A stretch of DNA of 64,000 nt from Diabrotica undecimpunctata (lineage: Eukaryota > Arthropoda > Insecta > Coleoptera > Chrysomelidae). Under the pieces are notes generated by a model. That model did not search any database. It was not told the origin of the DNA and saw nothing but the letters and a program-made list of their open reading frames with translations. Shown piece by piece: positions 50,101 through 59,777 of this stretch (its first letter is position 1; the number at the start of each line of letters is the position of its first letter). The stretch spans positions 80,080,263-80,144,262 of the forward strand of contig NC_092803.1 in the NCBI RefSeq assembly GCF_040954645.1. Direction: 5' to 3'. A program made the translations under genes and the position numbers.

Positions 50101-52545
50101 TATCCACTGCCAGAAGGAGAGTTCATCTTAGATACAGATGCAAGTAATGTGGGAATTGGAGGAGTGCTGTCTCAGATTCAAGGAGGACAGGAACGAGTCC
50201 TCGGATATTTTAGTAAAGTTCTTTCAAAACCTGAGCGGAATTATTGCGTCACGAGGAGAGAACTTCTAGCAGTAGTTAAATCAGTAGAGCACTTCTATCA
50301 ATACCTCTATGGCAGAAAGTTTCTAATCCGAACCGACCATGCCGCCCTTAAGTGGTTGATGCAGTTTAAGAATCCAGAGGGTCAGATAGCCAGGTGGATC
50401 GAACGACTCCAAGAATACGATTTTAAGATTGAGCACCGAGCCGGAGTTAGCCACAGAAACGCTGATTCTCTTTCCAGAAGGCCATGCCCAGCAGAGTGTC
50501 CCCACTGCAACAAAACGGAATCCAAGGAAGCAGCAGTGCTAAGAACGACGATTGTCAACGACGACTGGACGCCTACTAAGATAAGGGAAGAACAAGAGAG
50601 AGATCCAGTTATACAGAAAATCCGAAAATGGAAAGAGGAAAACCGTCGACCACCTTGGCAGGAAATATCAAACCTATGCTCAGTAGTTAAGACGTATTGG
50701 GCCCAGTGGGACTCATTTATCATCGAAGATGGCTTGCTTAAACGAGTCCTGGAAAATGATGACGGTTCAGAGAAGAGAAGACAGTTGGTGATCCCAAAGA
50801 GCAGAATAGCCGAAGTACTTCGTCAGTTACACGACAGTCCATCGGGAGGGCATTTTGGTGTAAGGAAAACCCTTCAGCGAATTCGGGAACGGTTTTATTG
50901 GATGAACAGTTCCGACGACGTAAAAGACTGGTGTAAGAAATGTACTATTTGTGCTACGAGTAACGGGCCTCACCGGAAAAGGAGAGCTCCTATGAGACAA
51001 TATAATGTTGGAAGCCCGTTTGAAAGAATAGCTTTGGACATTGCAGGGCCATTTCCAGAAAGTGAAAATGGGGGCAAGTACATGTTGGTAGTAATGGATT
51101 ACTTCACTAAGTGGGTCGAGATTTACGCACTTCCAGACCAGAAGGCCGCCACCGTTGCAGATAAGTTGATCCAAGAATATATCAGCCGATTTGGAGTGCC
51201 TTTGGAGATCCATAGTGATCAAGGCAGGAACTTCGAAAGTGATCTATTCCAAGGAATATGTGATAGACTAGGCATGAAGAAAACAAGAACTACCGCGTAT
51301 CATCCGCAATCGGATGGTATGGTAGAACGAATGAATAGGACAGTTGGCAAGTATTTGACAAAGATGGTGTCCGATCATCAGCGAGACTGGGACCAATACC
51401 TTCCGTTCTTCACAATGGCCTACAGATCTCCTGTTAACGAATCAACAGGCCAGACACCAGCCAAAGTCCTATTCGGACGCGAAATGCGACTACCTTGTGA
51501 TCTAGAATTTGGGTGTCGACCTGGAGAAGATGTAGCAGGTGAAGATTATGTGATCGAATTACGAAGAAGAATGGACGATGTACATGAGTTGGTCCGTTCC
51601 CACCTTCAGATCGCTAGCGACCGAATGAAGAAACGGTACGATACACAAGCCGAAAAGGGTTGCTTTAAGAAGAACGACAAAGTATGGCTGTATAATCCCA
51701 AGAAGCGAATAGGTTGTTCTCCCAAACTGCAGCAGTTTTGGGAAGGTCCATACCTCATCATGGAGAAGATCAACGATGTCATCTACCGAATAAGCAAGAT
51801 TCCGAGGGGAAAGCCGATGATAGTACACCATAACCGGTTGGCATCTTTCGAAGGTGACCACGACGTAGATGAAGAAGTGGAAGTAAACCAAGTCCAAGAT
51901 GTGTTTGACCTCACGTTTGAGGAATTCATGGGTGCCTATGGAGGTACCGGTAAAGCAAGACATGGTGTTACCACTGAAGAAAAGCAAGATCTACTCGCGC
52001 TCCCCGATGACTACTCGCTGGCCCTTACCATCCCGGCCAGTATCAAAGACGCACCAGGGTTGGCATCCGTCTTTCGAAGGAAGTTTGGTCGAGTTGCAGA
52101 ACTTCAATGCCAGGTGCCAGCTCCCGGTAAAACCTTGAAACTCCAAGATGCATCACGTTACCTTTTCTACCTGGTAACAAAAGACACTGCCCGTGACCAA
52201 CCTACCTACCGAGATGTATGGGAAGCCTTACTTCAATTGAGAGAGCACGTACTAGAGTCCGACGTACAAAAGTTAGCCATGCCAAAGTTGGAGTGCCGCC
52301 AATTAGATTGGAGGGTTATCCGAAATATGGTGGAGGAGATCTTTAAAGACACCGAAGTCCAGGTGTTAGTCTGTTGCAATCCGCATAGTTACTGGTGCGG
52401 AGAGAAAACCGTCCCTTGTCATTTTTATACAACTGGAAGTTGTAAAAGAGGGTCCCGTTGCCGATACCAGCATACAGTTCCGGTTCCAGTCCCGACAAGG
52501 TTCCAGGAGGAACCATCTTTTAAGAGGGGGGCAATGTTACGATAA
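47200..52545 (+). CDS. Gag-Pol polyprotein with C-terminal macro domain and CCCH finger
   Basis: 1781 residues from ATG 47200; a GTG two codons earlier is less likely. Order: SAP-like DNA-binding helix pair (about 3-40), coiled coil (55-125), Gag capsid (160-330), Lys-rich stretch with no CCHC knuckle (350-375), protease DTG (Asp420), RT (670-850; Asp769, YLDD at 831-834), RNase H (Asp980, Glu1021, Asp1046), integrase zinc site (His1211, His1218, Cys1245, Cys1248), DD35E core (Asp1280, Asp1340, Glu1376), GPY block (1516-1518). Then a macro domain of OARD1/TARG1 type (about 1602-1725: SLALTIPASIK, GLASVFRRKFGRV, RYLFYLVTK, QPTYRDV, LAMPKLEC) with Lys1661 kept but the G-C-G-L-D loop shortened, and a CCCH finger (Cys1740, 1748, 1754, His1758). 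The stop lies 11 bases inside the 3' LTR. No frameshift separates Gag from Pol. Confidence 0.93.
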   Translation: MTTIYELTVTTLRRHLEDRELASTGKKAELVQRLKNALLEEGLDPETYIFEDKHDAVISSISKLENKVSGDISKVSGDIASLESKVTSEMSALDDRISSLKNQVAADMLAFEEKIKEMERKMEETGTAERGNNPITVEIKEDETKFKLETRPKFEGSGGSIHVKVPTFDGKSSWNNYMKQFESAARANGWSEKEKAVNLTIALRGDALDVLQTIAVEETDDFEQLKKRLNMRYGHEHLEHVYQSQLKNRRQKKDEALQEYEVDIARLVRYAYPTAPEDMMEKLAVQTFIDGLRDHEMQRTLRLARHKTLVDVLSAALEYESATQASGGYSKVRTVEEEGDEDKLDQLVNMMKSMTCKKKKTIKSRNSPSGKPERVNLREAASTRNSSKDPLILIASLKCREDSVYVDGDINGKKHTLLVDTGATRTIIRPTVINSRKKLLPTRLRLRTATGENANIHGEIQVQLGIGAEKFVHTVIVADIEEDVILGMDVMNMHGFQLDFKNKVIKVGNEEVFLHPHNDNTVQAAITEDTVVPARSETIIVARLQGFVDEGRPVMMEPWNHDDEVGRGIIIGKELVTSAKEIPVRLINVNDYPVTIKKETKVGTCVPVTSIIRQATTSDNSNDKFDQMVAVAGQSLNQMEKRKLREFLRQYRDIFVPKGGKTGRTTVVKHKIDTGNAKPIRQTARRLPQAKREEAETIVQEMKKDGVIEPSTSPWVSPVVLVKKKDGTTRFCVDYRLLNNVTKKDSYPLPRIDDTLDTLAGSKLFSTLDLKSGYWQVEMDPVDKEKTAFTTGSGLWQFNVMPFGLCNAPATFERLMENVLRGLSWKTCLVYLDDIIVLGETFEDHLRNLENVFNRLKAAQLMLNPKKCQLFQGKVNYLGHIVSKEGVAVDKGKIDSIKEWPKPTDKHQVRSFLGLCTYYRRFIKKFADIAKPLTRLTEEARDYRWDTDCQNAFETLKKHLITAPILGYPLPEGEFILDTDASNVGIGGVLSQIQGGQERVLGYFSKVLSKPERNYCVTRRELLAVVKSVEHFYQYLYGRKFLIRTDHAALKWLMQFKNPEGQIARWIERLQEYDFKIEHRAGVSHRNADSLSRRPCPAECPHCNKTESKEAAVLRTTIVNDDWTPTKIREEQERDPVIQKIRKWKEENRRPPWQEISNLCSVVKTYWAQWDSFIIEDGLLKRVLENDDGSEKRRQLVIPKSRIAEVLRQLHDSPSGGHFGVRKTLQRIRERFYWMNSSDDVKDWCKKCTICATSNGPHRKRRAPMRQYNVGSPFERIALDIAGPFPESENGGKYMLVVMDYFTKWVEIYALPDQKAATVADKLIQEYISRFGVPLEIHSDQGRNFESDLFQGICDRLGMKKTRTTAYHPQSDGMVERMNRTVGKYLTKMVSDHQRDWDQYLPFFTMAYRSPVNESTGQTPAKVLFGREMRLPCDLEFGCRPGEDVAGEDYVIELRRRMDDVHELVRSHLQIASDRMKKRYDTQAEKGCFKKNDKVWLYNPKKRIGCSPKLQQFWEGPYLIMEKINDVIYRISKIPRGKPMIVHHNRLASFEGDHDVDEEVEVNQVQDVFDLTFEEFMGAYGGTGKARHGVTTEEKQDLLALPDDYSLALTIPASIKDAPGLASVFRRKFGRVAELQCQVPAPGKTLKLQDASRYLFYLVTKDTARDQPTYRDVWEALLQLREHVLESDVQKLAMPKLECRQLDWRVIRNMVEEIFKDTEVQVLVCCNPHSYWCGEKTVPCHFYTTGSCKRGSRCRYQHTVPVPVPTRFQEEPSFKRGAMLR
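52522..52534 (+). promoter_or_regulatory. Polypurine tract
   Basis: AAGAGGGGGGCAA directly before the 3' LTR primes plus-strand DNA in this class. It also codes for the last residues of the polyprotein. Confidence 0.85.
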
Positions 52546-52847
52546 ATATACTGGCCTAACTTTTATGACTAATTATTCTGTTTTATTGTAGAAATTTCGG
52601 TGGAAGTCTAGATTCAAATTATGGTGAATTCTCCAACTTGATGTTCTCGACTATTCCAGTATATCAGGATTTCGTATATAAATACAACATTTTTATATGG
52701 AGAGACAGTTAATTCTCAAGACCCCGCGCTCGCGAATTTGTTACGTACGAATATAATAAATTATTGTCAGATAAGTTAATATAAATAAAGAAATAAATTA
52801 AATCCGTAAGTGTTATAAATATTGAACCTTTTAATAAATTCACAACA
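52535..52847 (+). repeat. 3' LTR
   Basis: Identical to the 5' LTR except T at 52576 in place of C. The polyprotein stop codon (52543-52545) lies in it. Confidence 0.97.
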
Positions 52848-53639
52848 CTAGTTTCGGAAAAACTATGTTAACGTGATAAATTTAATCAAAATGCAAATAA
52901 GTAGAAATATAAATATTAAGTATTGATTTTTATACAAGAATAATTTACTTTTAATTTTATTTACTAACAATATTCTCGAAAACATACGTCATAATTATTT
53001 ATATAAATTATTTATTATTTATATAAATGCTTTTTAAAAATATATTGTTTTATAAAACACTCATTTATTTCGAAGTTTTATAACACTTTTAAACTTAGTT
53101 TTTGTGTGAATTTATAAATTTTTATATATTGTGACGACAGACATATAGAGCAATGAAGGTATAAGCTAGCTAGAAAATTGGAGTGCATGCAAATTTTTAT
53201 CTCTGATTTAAAATTTAGAGAAATCTACCTATTCCAGTTTAAATCGTTTTTGGTAACATTTAATGTTACCTCATAGATACGGGAAAAGTAAAATTAAAAA
53301 TTATAGCAGTTCAATATTTAGTAATAAAATGTACTTAGTACCTACTAATAAAGTTTAAGTATAGAAACTTTCGCTACCTGCAATGTATAGGCAATAAAAT
53401 ATAACATTCTGACTGTGTGAAAACCGGATAAAGCGGCAGAGCTTTAATCAAAAACAAGAAAAATCGACTATTAATCACGACGAGTTTCACGTGAAATTTG
53501 TGTTATAATTATTTTTAAAATCCAACAGGCTTAGAATCAGAAGTAATCATTTAATAGAATTCCCGTTATTTTAAATAGGTATATTTAAATAACATAAATA
53601 ATAGATTTCCTAAAACATTTTTAACTGAAAATCGAAGTT
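52848..53639. other. No gene recognised
   Basis: AT-rich flank between the LTR element and the Penelope-like element. Confidence 0.4.
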
Positions 53640-54985
53640 AAATATTACGTTTATATGGGATTAAGCCACAATTTATTGTAATGAAAATTACATTTTTACC
53701 TAATGTTTGACGTTTCGATTACTACTCCAGAAATCGTTTAAAAAAAATTTTTTAACTTCTGCCAAAATGTGTAATCAACAAGTTGTTAATAGGTTATGTT
53801 TTTCAAAATTGATCGTTGACCTATTTTGCCTTTGTCTTGTAGGCAAAACCCTTCTTATGGTTAAAAAAATTCTCTGAGGGTGATGCTTTTACCCTTGGAA
53901 TATCAATTTCTCACTATTTTGTGTGTTTGTCATAAATTGTAGATGATATGTCTCCAACTTCCTGTTAATCCGCTATTCTTCGTATATTCTTGTTATTAAT
54001 TTCTTCTGTAAGTGTTGATAACCTAAGCCTGGTACATTCGACTGATGGATTTGCTATATATTTTTCCTTATTAAGTAGGATGAGAGCTACTTCTTTGACA
54101 TTTGTTAAATGTTCATGTCTGTTTCCTTAATGATTATTGATGCATATTTCCATTGTGCTCTGTGCTGGTTTTCTCAGGCATGTTTGCCTATCTGACATTT
54201 GTCGAGGTGTATGTTCTTGATATATGTTTCATGCTCGTTTATCCTTGCACTTAGTGGTCTTGCGGTTTCTTCCACATAGAAAGTCTTGCATTCACAGAGT
54301 ATTCTATAGATGCAGTTTTTTAATCTTTATTATTTATTATTGGGTTTGGTTTTGGACAGGATAGATCTCAGTGTGTTGGTTGTTTTGGATATTGTTGTGA
54401 TGTACTTATTTCTCATACTATATAATTTTTTTAATAAGCCCTTTACATATTAGTATTGTTGTCATTTTTAAATCTCTTTTTGTGCGTGTTTTTACATAAA
54501 TTGCTTGTGGTGTTTTATTGTTACCTTTATTCATTGTTGTGAAAGTCCTTGTTTATTAATAACAAATGAGAGCCATTTTTTGTCAAAATCCTAGTTAGGA
54601 GGTTTTTTTTCTTCCTAAAATTCATTTTTATTGGGACAGGTGTTTTAATAAGCTCTATCATATAATAATTTAATAATTCCTTATTCCTTTATTGATCATT
54701 TTGTGATTCCCTATTTTGTGATAATCACATCCAAAAAAGGAAGTAAATTATTGTTGTATTTTTTCATGATTTTAATCGATTTCTCATTATTGTTGATGTC
54801 CATCAGAAATTTGTTCAGTGCTTCTGGTCTGTGAGGCCAAATGGAGAACATATCATCTACATATCTTCACAATACTGGGGATTGTTTATCTTCTTTGTGT
54901 ACAATGTTTTGCTCGAAATCCCCCATGAATACATCTGCTAATATATTATGTGAGAAATATGTAGCACCCCAATAACCAGAATCTA
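53640..54985 (-). mobile_element. Penelope-like retroelement, 5'-truncated
   Basis: The coding strand is minus. The RT core lies at the right (54985-54650), the GIY-YIG endonuclease near 54330-54140, the C-terminus near 53960, and a non-coding terminal part at 53640-53940. That part is shared with 9935-10345 and, inverted, with 55180-55520. A degenerate hammerhead-like core (GAAACGTC at 53709-53716, minus) sits in the terminal part. Confidence 0.85.
53960..54985 (-). pseudogene. Penelope-type RT with GIY-YIG endonuclease, broken
   Basis: Minus strand: ILADVFMGDFEQNIV, then, after a stop, RYVDDMFSIWPHRPEALNKF (RT catalytic YVDD near 54850) and LLPFLDVIITK. Then comes a decayed thumb with ISKTTNTLRSIL, followed by the endonuclease: NCIYRILCECKTFYVEETAR, SARINEHETYIKN, and HRAQWKYASII with KEVALILLNKEKYIANPS near the end. 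The order RT, then GIY-YIG (here IYR and FYVE, with the CEC pair typical of the group), is diagnostic for Penelope-like elements. Stops and frame changes show it is inactive. Confidence 0.85.
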
Positions 54986-54989
54986 GCAG

Positions 54990-55104
54990 GTTCTCATTCT
55001 TCTTCTTCTTAACATGTCATACACCAAAGTGCGTAGGCGACTATCTCATTACTAGAATTCTGTTTTTGGCGGCGTGACACAGCTCGCCTGGTTTTCATTA
55101 CCAA
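54990..55104 (-). pseudogene. Possible LINE 3' tail
   Basis: A TTC run at 54992-55005 followed by sequence that, on the minus strand, gives a tail-like AAKNRI reading. It sits between the two Penelope pieces. Weak call. Confidence 0.35.
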
Positions 55105-55520
55105 TACTAAAAGAAGAAGTTAATAACAAGAACATATCAACAATAAGGGATTAACAGGAAGTCGGAGACATTTATACAAAATACATATGTATCCCACAAC
55201 ACATATACATGTAAACTATATAAACACACACTAAATTTTCAAAATACACATAAAACACTCTGATATAGTTAAAAACACTACGCTCAGAGTTTTTTCAACC
55301 AAAAGCAGGCTATTGCCTACGAGATCAAGGTCAAATAAGTCAACGATTAATCTAAAAAAACATAACACACTATCAATTTGTTGGTTATACATTATGGCAG
55401 AATTTTTTAAAATAATCATTTTTTTTAACAACTTCCGTAGTGAAAATCGAAACGTCAAACATTAGTTATACATGTGATTCTCATAACAATCAATTGTGAC
55501 TTAATCTTATGTAAACGTAA
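55105..55520 (+). mobile_element. Penelope-like 3' end, inverted second copy
   Basis: From 55105 the plus strand repeats the last coding bases (around GGATTAACAGGAAGTCGGAG) and the terminal part of the preceding element in opposite orientation, ending with the GATTAAGTCACAAT-type block. Inverted partial copies are common for Penelope-like elements. GAAACGTC at 55449-55456 marks a degenerate hammerhead. Confidence 0.75.
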
Positions 55521-56805
55521 TTTTTTCTAAGACATGCCACGAGAAAATAGTTTCAGAATCTGTTTGAAAATCGAAGATTTATACAAATAAATAAATAAGT
55601 TTAGCTTAAAACTAGACTCAAAGTTATGTATAGAAGAAACAGTTTTCAAATTAAAGAAGGTATAAGAGCGAACATTGGTACATTTTTTATGTCAGTTATG
55701 CGTTTGATTAACAAAGATTGTTGTAATTATTTTTGCTGAAAGTTTTGAAAGTATTAAAAATTATGTTGGTCTTGGGCAAATATATAACAAAGTGTAAAAC
55801 TAAGCATTCTTAACTTTGAAATTAACGTCCTCAGTTATTGCCTATAACTGTAGATTCTACATAGGTCTACAACACTTACGATAAATGCAAACGAAAAAAC
55901 AACAACGATGCTCTGCGAGATGGGTAAACAATATCAAATAATAAACAACATAAATATAAGACAGCCGTAATATCTATGACGTTTCTTGCATCTAGAAGAA
56001 ATACTGGTATTGATAATAAGAAGAAAGATAAGTGTAGAAAATAACGTTGAATGATAAAGAATTTAATTGTTAAATTTAAGAGTCCGGTTTAAATGTACTT
56101 TAACAGAACTTTTCCAAGCTGTTTTAAGTACTGCAAAAATAGTGATGATAGCGTCAACTTGTTGATACTAAGCCGCAGTTAAAATACCGTCTTCAATGAT
56201 TACATAGGCTTTGTACCAACATCCCTTGGATACCGATTTAAAATATTAATTATACATACCGTATTATTCGGTTTCATAATTCGCCCCTACCGGGGCATTT
56301 CGTCAAAAATGTTGGCTATCCAGCACGTTAATGAATGTATAACATTCAGTAGCTTCGATATAATTTTATACTGTTTATTCTTTATCTAGTGTTAGTTTTT
56401 GTTTAAGTGTGTTTAATGTGTATAACATTTATTGACGTGCTGGAGAGCCAACATTTTTAACGAATTACCCCTGAAGATGCTCTAATAGCGAAAATACTTA
56501 AGAAAGATATAATAAAAAACTGTGCTTGATATATGCCGTTAATTTAAGTAAATTTCAATAAACAACTTTTATATTTAGATTCAATTGATTCTAAGTCATA
56601 CTTTTTGGCCGCGGAAAAAAATTCACACTGTTAATCAGATATAGTTAAGTCGTATTCTTATTAAAGCCTTGTTACAGCATATCCTTTCCTATTCTTTGAT
56701 ATAATTAAACATTTTTCTGTAGTGCATAACTTAGAAACTAAGTTATCACTAATAAGACATAAATCCACACCTTGTAAACTGAAAAAAACATCTTAGATTC
56801 ATCTA
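55521..56805. other. No gene; one inverted repeat at 56292-56471
   Basis: Arms of about 50 bases, 56292-56341 and 56421-56471, share AAAATGTTGGCT and CCAGCACGT on opposite strands. At 56471-56497 a CTGAAGA, extra T, GCT/AGC helix, GAAA order recalls the hammerhead layout, but the cleavage triplet is absent. Confidence 0.45.
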
Positions 56806-56982
56806 TCACTCTACCTCTACCTTTTGTATGTTTTCTACTAAACTGAAATCAATTTGACGGCAATCAGGAACTTTTAAAAAACATCGGTTGACATATCTGC
56901 CGGACTTTGTTCTTTTGTACAAGAGACATATGAATGGATTGATGCAGACATTGATGTATCGTAGTTCTCTTTGGGTTATTGT
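56806..56982 (-). CDS. Candidate terminal exon, end of a rhodopsin-like receptor
   Basis: On the minus strand a pyrimidine-rich stretch ending TTTCATTTGCTCCCACAG makes a good splice acceptor before 56982. The exon then reads, in phase 0, TITQRELRYINVCINPFIC, LLYKRTKSGRYVNRCF and a polar tail to TGA. The INPFIC-LLYK segment resembles the NPxxY end of transmembrane helix 7 followed by helix 8 in class A receptors, with Cys in the tyrosine place. The tail has 59 residues in all. The upstream exons would lie to the right, beyond the Tigger insertion or outside the window. Chance similarity is possible. Confidence 0.35.
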   Translation of the reverse strand, partial: TITQRELRYINVCINPFICLLYKRTKSGRYVNRCFLKVPDCRQIDFSLVENIQKVEVE

Positions 56983-57107
56983 CTGTGGGAGCAAATGAAA
57001 GATATGGTGAGCTTGACGTTGTATAGAAACGAATTAGTTTTATATCTTAAAATTTGTGACATCAAGTAGTATATATTTTAGTATTAAAGTATTATTATCG
57101 TCCTGTG

Positions 57108-57111
<4 letters not shown>

Positions 57112-57185
<74 letters not shown>
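57112..57185. repeat. (TA)n microsatellite
   Basis: 74 bases of TA, directly abutting the Tigger-type element that follows. Confidence 0.97.
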
Positions 57186-57188
<3 letters not shown>

Positions 57189-58509
57189 TAAATTCTCCGT
57201 TAACCGAAATAATTGGGGGGAGGCAGTTTCGGATAACAAAAATTTCGGTTAAAAATAACATTGTGTTTTATAATATTCTTGATTAAAGTATTGGTATTAA
57301 AAACTTACTATGAGTTGATTTCGTAATGTTTTCTAATAAGTAAATCCAAAATAAAGTAATAAAATTAAGAAAAATGAACAAGTTTAACATGCTTTTTAAA
57401 AGAAATCTTCTATTTTTTTTGTTTTCGTTTGACAACGATGTTTCTCTCTCCCTCCATCGTTCATTTGCAGAACGTCATGAGTTTGCCTCATTCGATTGTT
57501 CGACGAAACGTAAAGCAATCTGAAAAGGACAAAACTTTAGGCAATGACAACAAAAATTAAGAACCTAGCTAACTAATTAGGCCTACTGTATAAAATTCTT
57601 TCCTCTAAAGCATTGAAAATCTCATCGACAGTCTTGTGCTGCCTGTTGCCTATTGGGTCGTCATCTTCGTCGTCTGATATGCTCAGGTTGTCTTGATATA
57701 GAACCATATCAATGATGTCCTGGTCGATAAATTCACGTTCTGAGTCATTAGCTGCTAACCACTCACGTATCTCTTCTTAGTTAATTTCCTCATATTCCGG
57801 CAAATTTTTAATGAAAGGTTTTATTTCTTCTGTCGTTTCCTTACCATTTTCTTCTTCAGGATCGTCAATTAAAATCTTATCCAAAAGTTTGTTCCAGCAT
57901 TTTTCCAAAGTTTAAGATTTGATCTTGGCCCACGACTAAGCTTACCAATAAACATGTTACATTGTTAAAGATTTAAGAATTTCAGGAAAACTTTTGGATT
58001 AATTCGTCTCCTGTAATAACAGATGTCTTAAAAATGCTCCTCTATAATGTCTCTTGAATATCTCTATGACTCGCTGGTCTAACGGCTGAATTAAGCTTGT
58101 GACATTCGGTGGCAAAAGTCTGACAATTGTCACCATTTTGTAGATTTTGAGGGTGAGGGCGCATTGTCAACAAGCAACAATGCTTTGATGGGAATGTTTT
58201 TTGATTTTAAAAAGGATTTTACACTTGAGACATATTCATTTTCGAACCATTCTAAAAATAAAGTGGTCGATATCCATGAACTTTTTTGGCTTCTATAACT
58301 AAAAGTGCTTTTTCGGAAATATCTTGTAGAGCTCTTGGTTTTTGTGACTTCCCAACACATATAGACATCAATCGGTGAGTGAAATTAACGCAATTGTTTA
58401 CGTTTTGCGACAAACATTTACTATTTATTGACGTAATTATTGAAACTGTAAGCCGTTTCGGTTAAACGATGTTTCGGTTAAAAAGGTTTCGGTTAGGGAG
58501 GTTTTACTG
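57186..58509 (-). mobile_element. Tigger/pogo-type DNA transposon, 1.32 kb
   Basis: The left end CAGTAAATTCTCCGTTAACC and the inverse of the right end (CAGTAAAACCTCCCTAACCG) match well, and both abut TA. AACCGAAA words recur inside both ends. The interior is a minus-strand transposase relic lacking its N-terminal third, so the copy is internally deleted. Confidence 0.82.
57590..58370 (-). pseudogene. Tigger-type transposase relic
   Basis: The minus-strand frame 58130-58360 reads WFENEYVSSVKSFLKSKNIP and KALLLVDNAPSPS, which holds the second catalytic aspartate (VDNAP). Downstream in broken frames are NPKVFLKFLNL and IGKLSRGPRSNLKLWKNAG, as in the C-terminus of Tigger proteins. The helix-turn-helix part and the first aspartate are missing. 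The lineage differs from the 30-kb element. Confidence 0.78.
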
Positions 58510-59777
58510 TATATATAAATATATATGTATGTATGTATATTTGAATTCGATACCAGTTTTCGTAAAATTTTTCTAGTACAATTTTCGTAAAATTGTCGTA
58601 GCCATTAGAGCCTTTTATATGGTATATATTGTTTATATGAATGTTTATTTCTATATAAATAATCAGCAAGTTCTTTCGTTTTTATTGCAATTTTCTATTT
58701 TTTACTATATATATCCATTCTATTTTTATCTAATTTTTTTCTACTTTCCTACTCGTTTTCAATACTTCTTCGCTCACTATTATTGATACTTTACCTCGCT
58801 GTTTTTTCCATTATATCTTTTTATCATGCTCTTTTTCCCTGTTACGGTTTCAACTTTTTGGAATATTATTTTAATCGCTCTTTTAATGGTAGCTGCTTAA
58901 TCTGTTTTGCCCATATTTTTAACATTAAATGCTTTAAATTTTTGCCTACATTCTTTATATTTTCTTTTTATCCGCTTCATTAAGCTTAGTAAAATAAATG
59001 TTTATTTATAAACTCTTGTCTTCTAAGGTCTTTGTTTTTATTTTAATAACGAAAAATATTCATTAAATTGTATTCAAGTCTTGTTAGCCGCAATTTGCCG
59101 TGATTATTTTTTATTTTGCCATAAGTTTACAAACTGTTATTCCCAGCCACATCTAGTGACCATCTCTTTATGCATCCACTCCACCAGGGTATATTCTACG
59201 ATAATGAGACTATTTTTAGTATCGGAACGGGGGATAATTGGACGGAAAATAGCGTATAATGGTCGACCAGCAGATAAAATTCAACGGGCTTGATTAGTTA
59301 TAGTGTGGTTGGCACAAAGCGCCATGAATCACTTCTTCAACCTGCAAGGTCGTAAGGTTTTTGCTTTATTTTCGATTGATTGGAAGTCTGTCGTTGAGAC
59401 AGTGATGCCAGTGTTACAAACTTGTTTATAACTTTGTACTATTCTGCCTTGAAGATTGTTATATTTGTTTAAATTATCTGACAAATATGACATAATTTTT
59501 AAAAAAAATTTAACTGGTTTAATTCATGCTTACAGTTGCTGTTTGTCTTGGACTTCCCAATCATTTTTCATAACCCTTTCAATATAACAGTAACCAACAG
59601 TTTTCTTTTGAACCAACTTCAGTGACATTTGGGGCAAATATATTTTATCCTTCTAATAATAAATAATAATAATGTCAACATATTTTATAAGCATATTTGT
59701 ACAAAATTAAAAGTTTATCAGCAAATTTTAGTTTTCCTTAATATTTGTGCTATTTTGACAGTGTCAAAGTATTTTAA
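58510..59777. other. No gene recognised
   Basis: AT-rich, with a less AT-rich patch at 59130-59400 that shows no known motif. Confidence 0.4.

Larger units (their letters stand above)
46810..52847 (+). mobile_element. Complete Ty3/gypsy-type LTR retrotransposon
   Basis: 6038 bp. Two 313-bp LTRs (TGTTACG to CACAACA) flank one Gag-Pol frame with a primer-binding site after the left LTR and a purine tract before the right. CTAG borders both sides (46806-46809, 52848-52851), a 4-bp target duplication. The order protease, RT, RNase H, integrase defines the Ty3/gypsy class. There is no envelope frame. The LTRs differ at one site (C at 46851, T at 52576), so the insertion is recent, and the coding frame is open. 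Confidence 0.97.

Noticed and set aside
47340..51987. Antisense frames of 80-150 codons inside the LTR retrotransposon
   Set aside because: They are shadows of the Gag-Pol frame; none has a recognisable domain.
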